Source of the DNA: Zoogloea sp.
Lineage (GTDB): Bacteria; Pseudomonadota; Gammaproteobacteria; Burkholderiales; Rhodocyclaceae
Direction of reading: 5' to 3'
Assembly (NCBI RefSeq): GCF_030157465.1
Contig: NZ_JAOAUU010000005.1
Span: forward strand, 1-64,000
DNA: 64,000 bases
Position numbers and translations under genes: made by a program. The notes beneath the pieces are model-generated. The model worked only from the letters and a program-made list of their open reading frames with translations. It ran no database searches and was not told the origin of the DNA. Below, in pieces: positions 63,852 to 64,000 of the stretch (position 1 is the first letter of the stretch; each line of letters begins with the position of its first letter).

Positions 63852-63877
63852 AAAAAGGCAGCCGAGGCTGCCTTTTT
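63852..63877 (+). terminator. Terminator of rpmE
   Basis: AAAAAGGCAGCC (63852-63863) pairs with GGCTGCCTTTTT (63866-63877) and is followed by further Ts, 28 bp after the L31 stop. Symmetrical, so probably also functional leftward. Confidence 0.9.
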
Positions 63878-63938
63878 TATCGTCTGCTGATTGTTGCCAG
63901 CGCCACGCTACAGGCACACCGACCGAGCCGCCCAAGCC

Positions 63939-64000
63939 ATGCCCAACGCCGCCCCCCGCTTCACCCTGCCGGCCTCTTTCGAGGGCTGGCCACTGGTATT
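63939..64000 (+). CDS. N-terminal fragment of a further gene, cut by the window end
   Basis: An ATG at 63939 opens a frame (MPNAAPRFTLPASFEGWPLV) running to the end of the window. The segment is too short to identify; the end turns hydrophobic and could enter a membrane span. No good Shine-Dalgarno is visible. Confidence 0.4.
   Translation, partial: MPNAAPRFTLPASFEGWPLV

Overview
This GC-rich window looks like chromosome of a free-living betaproteobacterium, most likely Rhodocyclales (Azoarcus, Thauera or Zoogloea type). This is inferred from gene content (AcnB, TAXI-type binding protein, PrkA-YeaH-SpoVR, hemP-bfd-bfr, AcuI/PrpE, betaproteobacterial porin), not from a marker-gene tree. I see no phage, insertion sequence, integrase or CRISPR array. 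Both tRNA genes sit in intact contexts.

Layout. The left edge (1-92) carries a strong leftward promoter for something outside the window, probably a stable RNA. 0.4-7.2 kb: a porin, a divergent periplasmic binding protein and a livGFHM-type ABC importer, led by a near-consensus promoter and a probable relic of an acyl-CoA dehydrogenase gene. 7.4-10.3 kb: a frameshifted XRE-regulator relic, a complete tRNA-Pro(GGG) unit (promoter, gene, terminator) and an alpha-E / circularly permuted ATP-grasp pair. 10.5-16.7 kb: ProQ, a hybrid sensor kinase, RluA, a small cysteine protein, an HTH/pseudo-receiver protein and a Na+/H+ antiporter. 17-22.7 kb: acnB and a sensor kinase/response regulator pair. 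22.9-32.2 kb: housekeeping and small genes (YchJ, GstA, S4 protein, LysM/BON protein, YkgJ, YecA, a TrmB-like methyltransferase, DusC), an orphan TAXI protein, Xpt, an exported hydratase-fold protein and a CapA-like enzyme.

32.3-36.5 kb: prpE and acuI on one strand flank a receiver protein with a degenerate GGDEF domain; together the two enzymes could take acrylate or propionate to propionyl-CoA. 36.6-39.4 kb: HDOD protein and the ABC-F ATPase Uup. 39.6-40.7 kb: a compact iron cluster, Fur-like box, hemP, an overlapping 53-codon membrane microprotein, bfd and bfr. 40.8-44.3 kb: tRNA-Arg(CCT), an exported M20 amidohydrolase divergent from a LysR regulator, and an alpha/beta hydrolase. 44.4-50 kb: an NhaD/ArsB-type antiporter, universal stress protein, TerC, aroE and aroD (type I), and another hydrolase. 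50-55.9 kb: the conserved tig-clpP-clpX-lon proteostasis cluster. 56.3-61 kb: prkA-yeaH-spoVR, a stationary-phase/stress kinase module. 61.2-64 kb: a DnaJ-like zinc-finger protein, the U32 protein TrhP, ribosomal protein L31 and the start of one more gene.

Most of the window is ordinary core genome. The best candidates for a second look are the hemP microprotein, the Walker A lysine-to-arginine change in LivF, the two gene relics, the proteins with degenerate signalling domains, and several precise palindromes in promoter regions.
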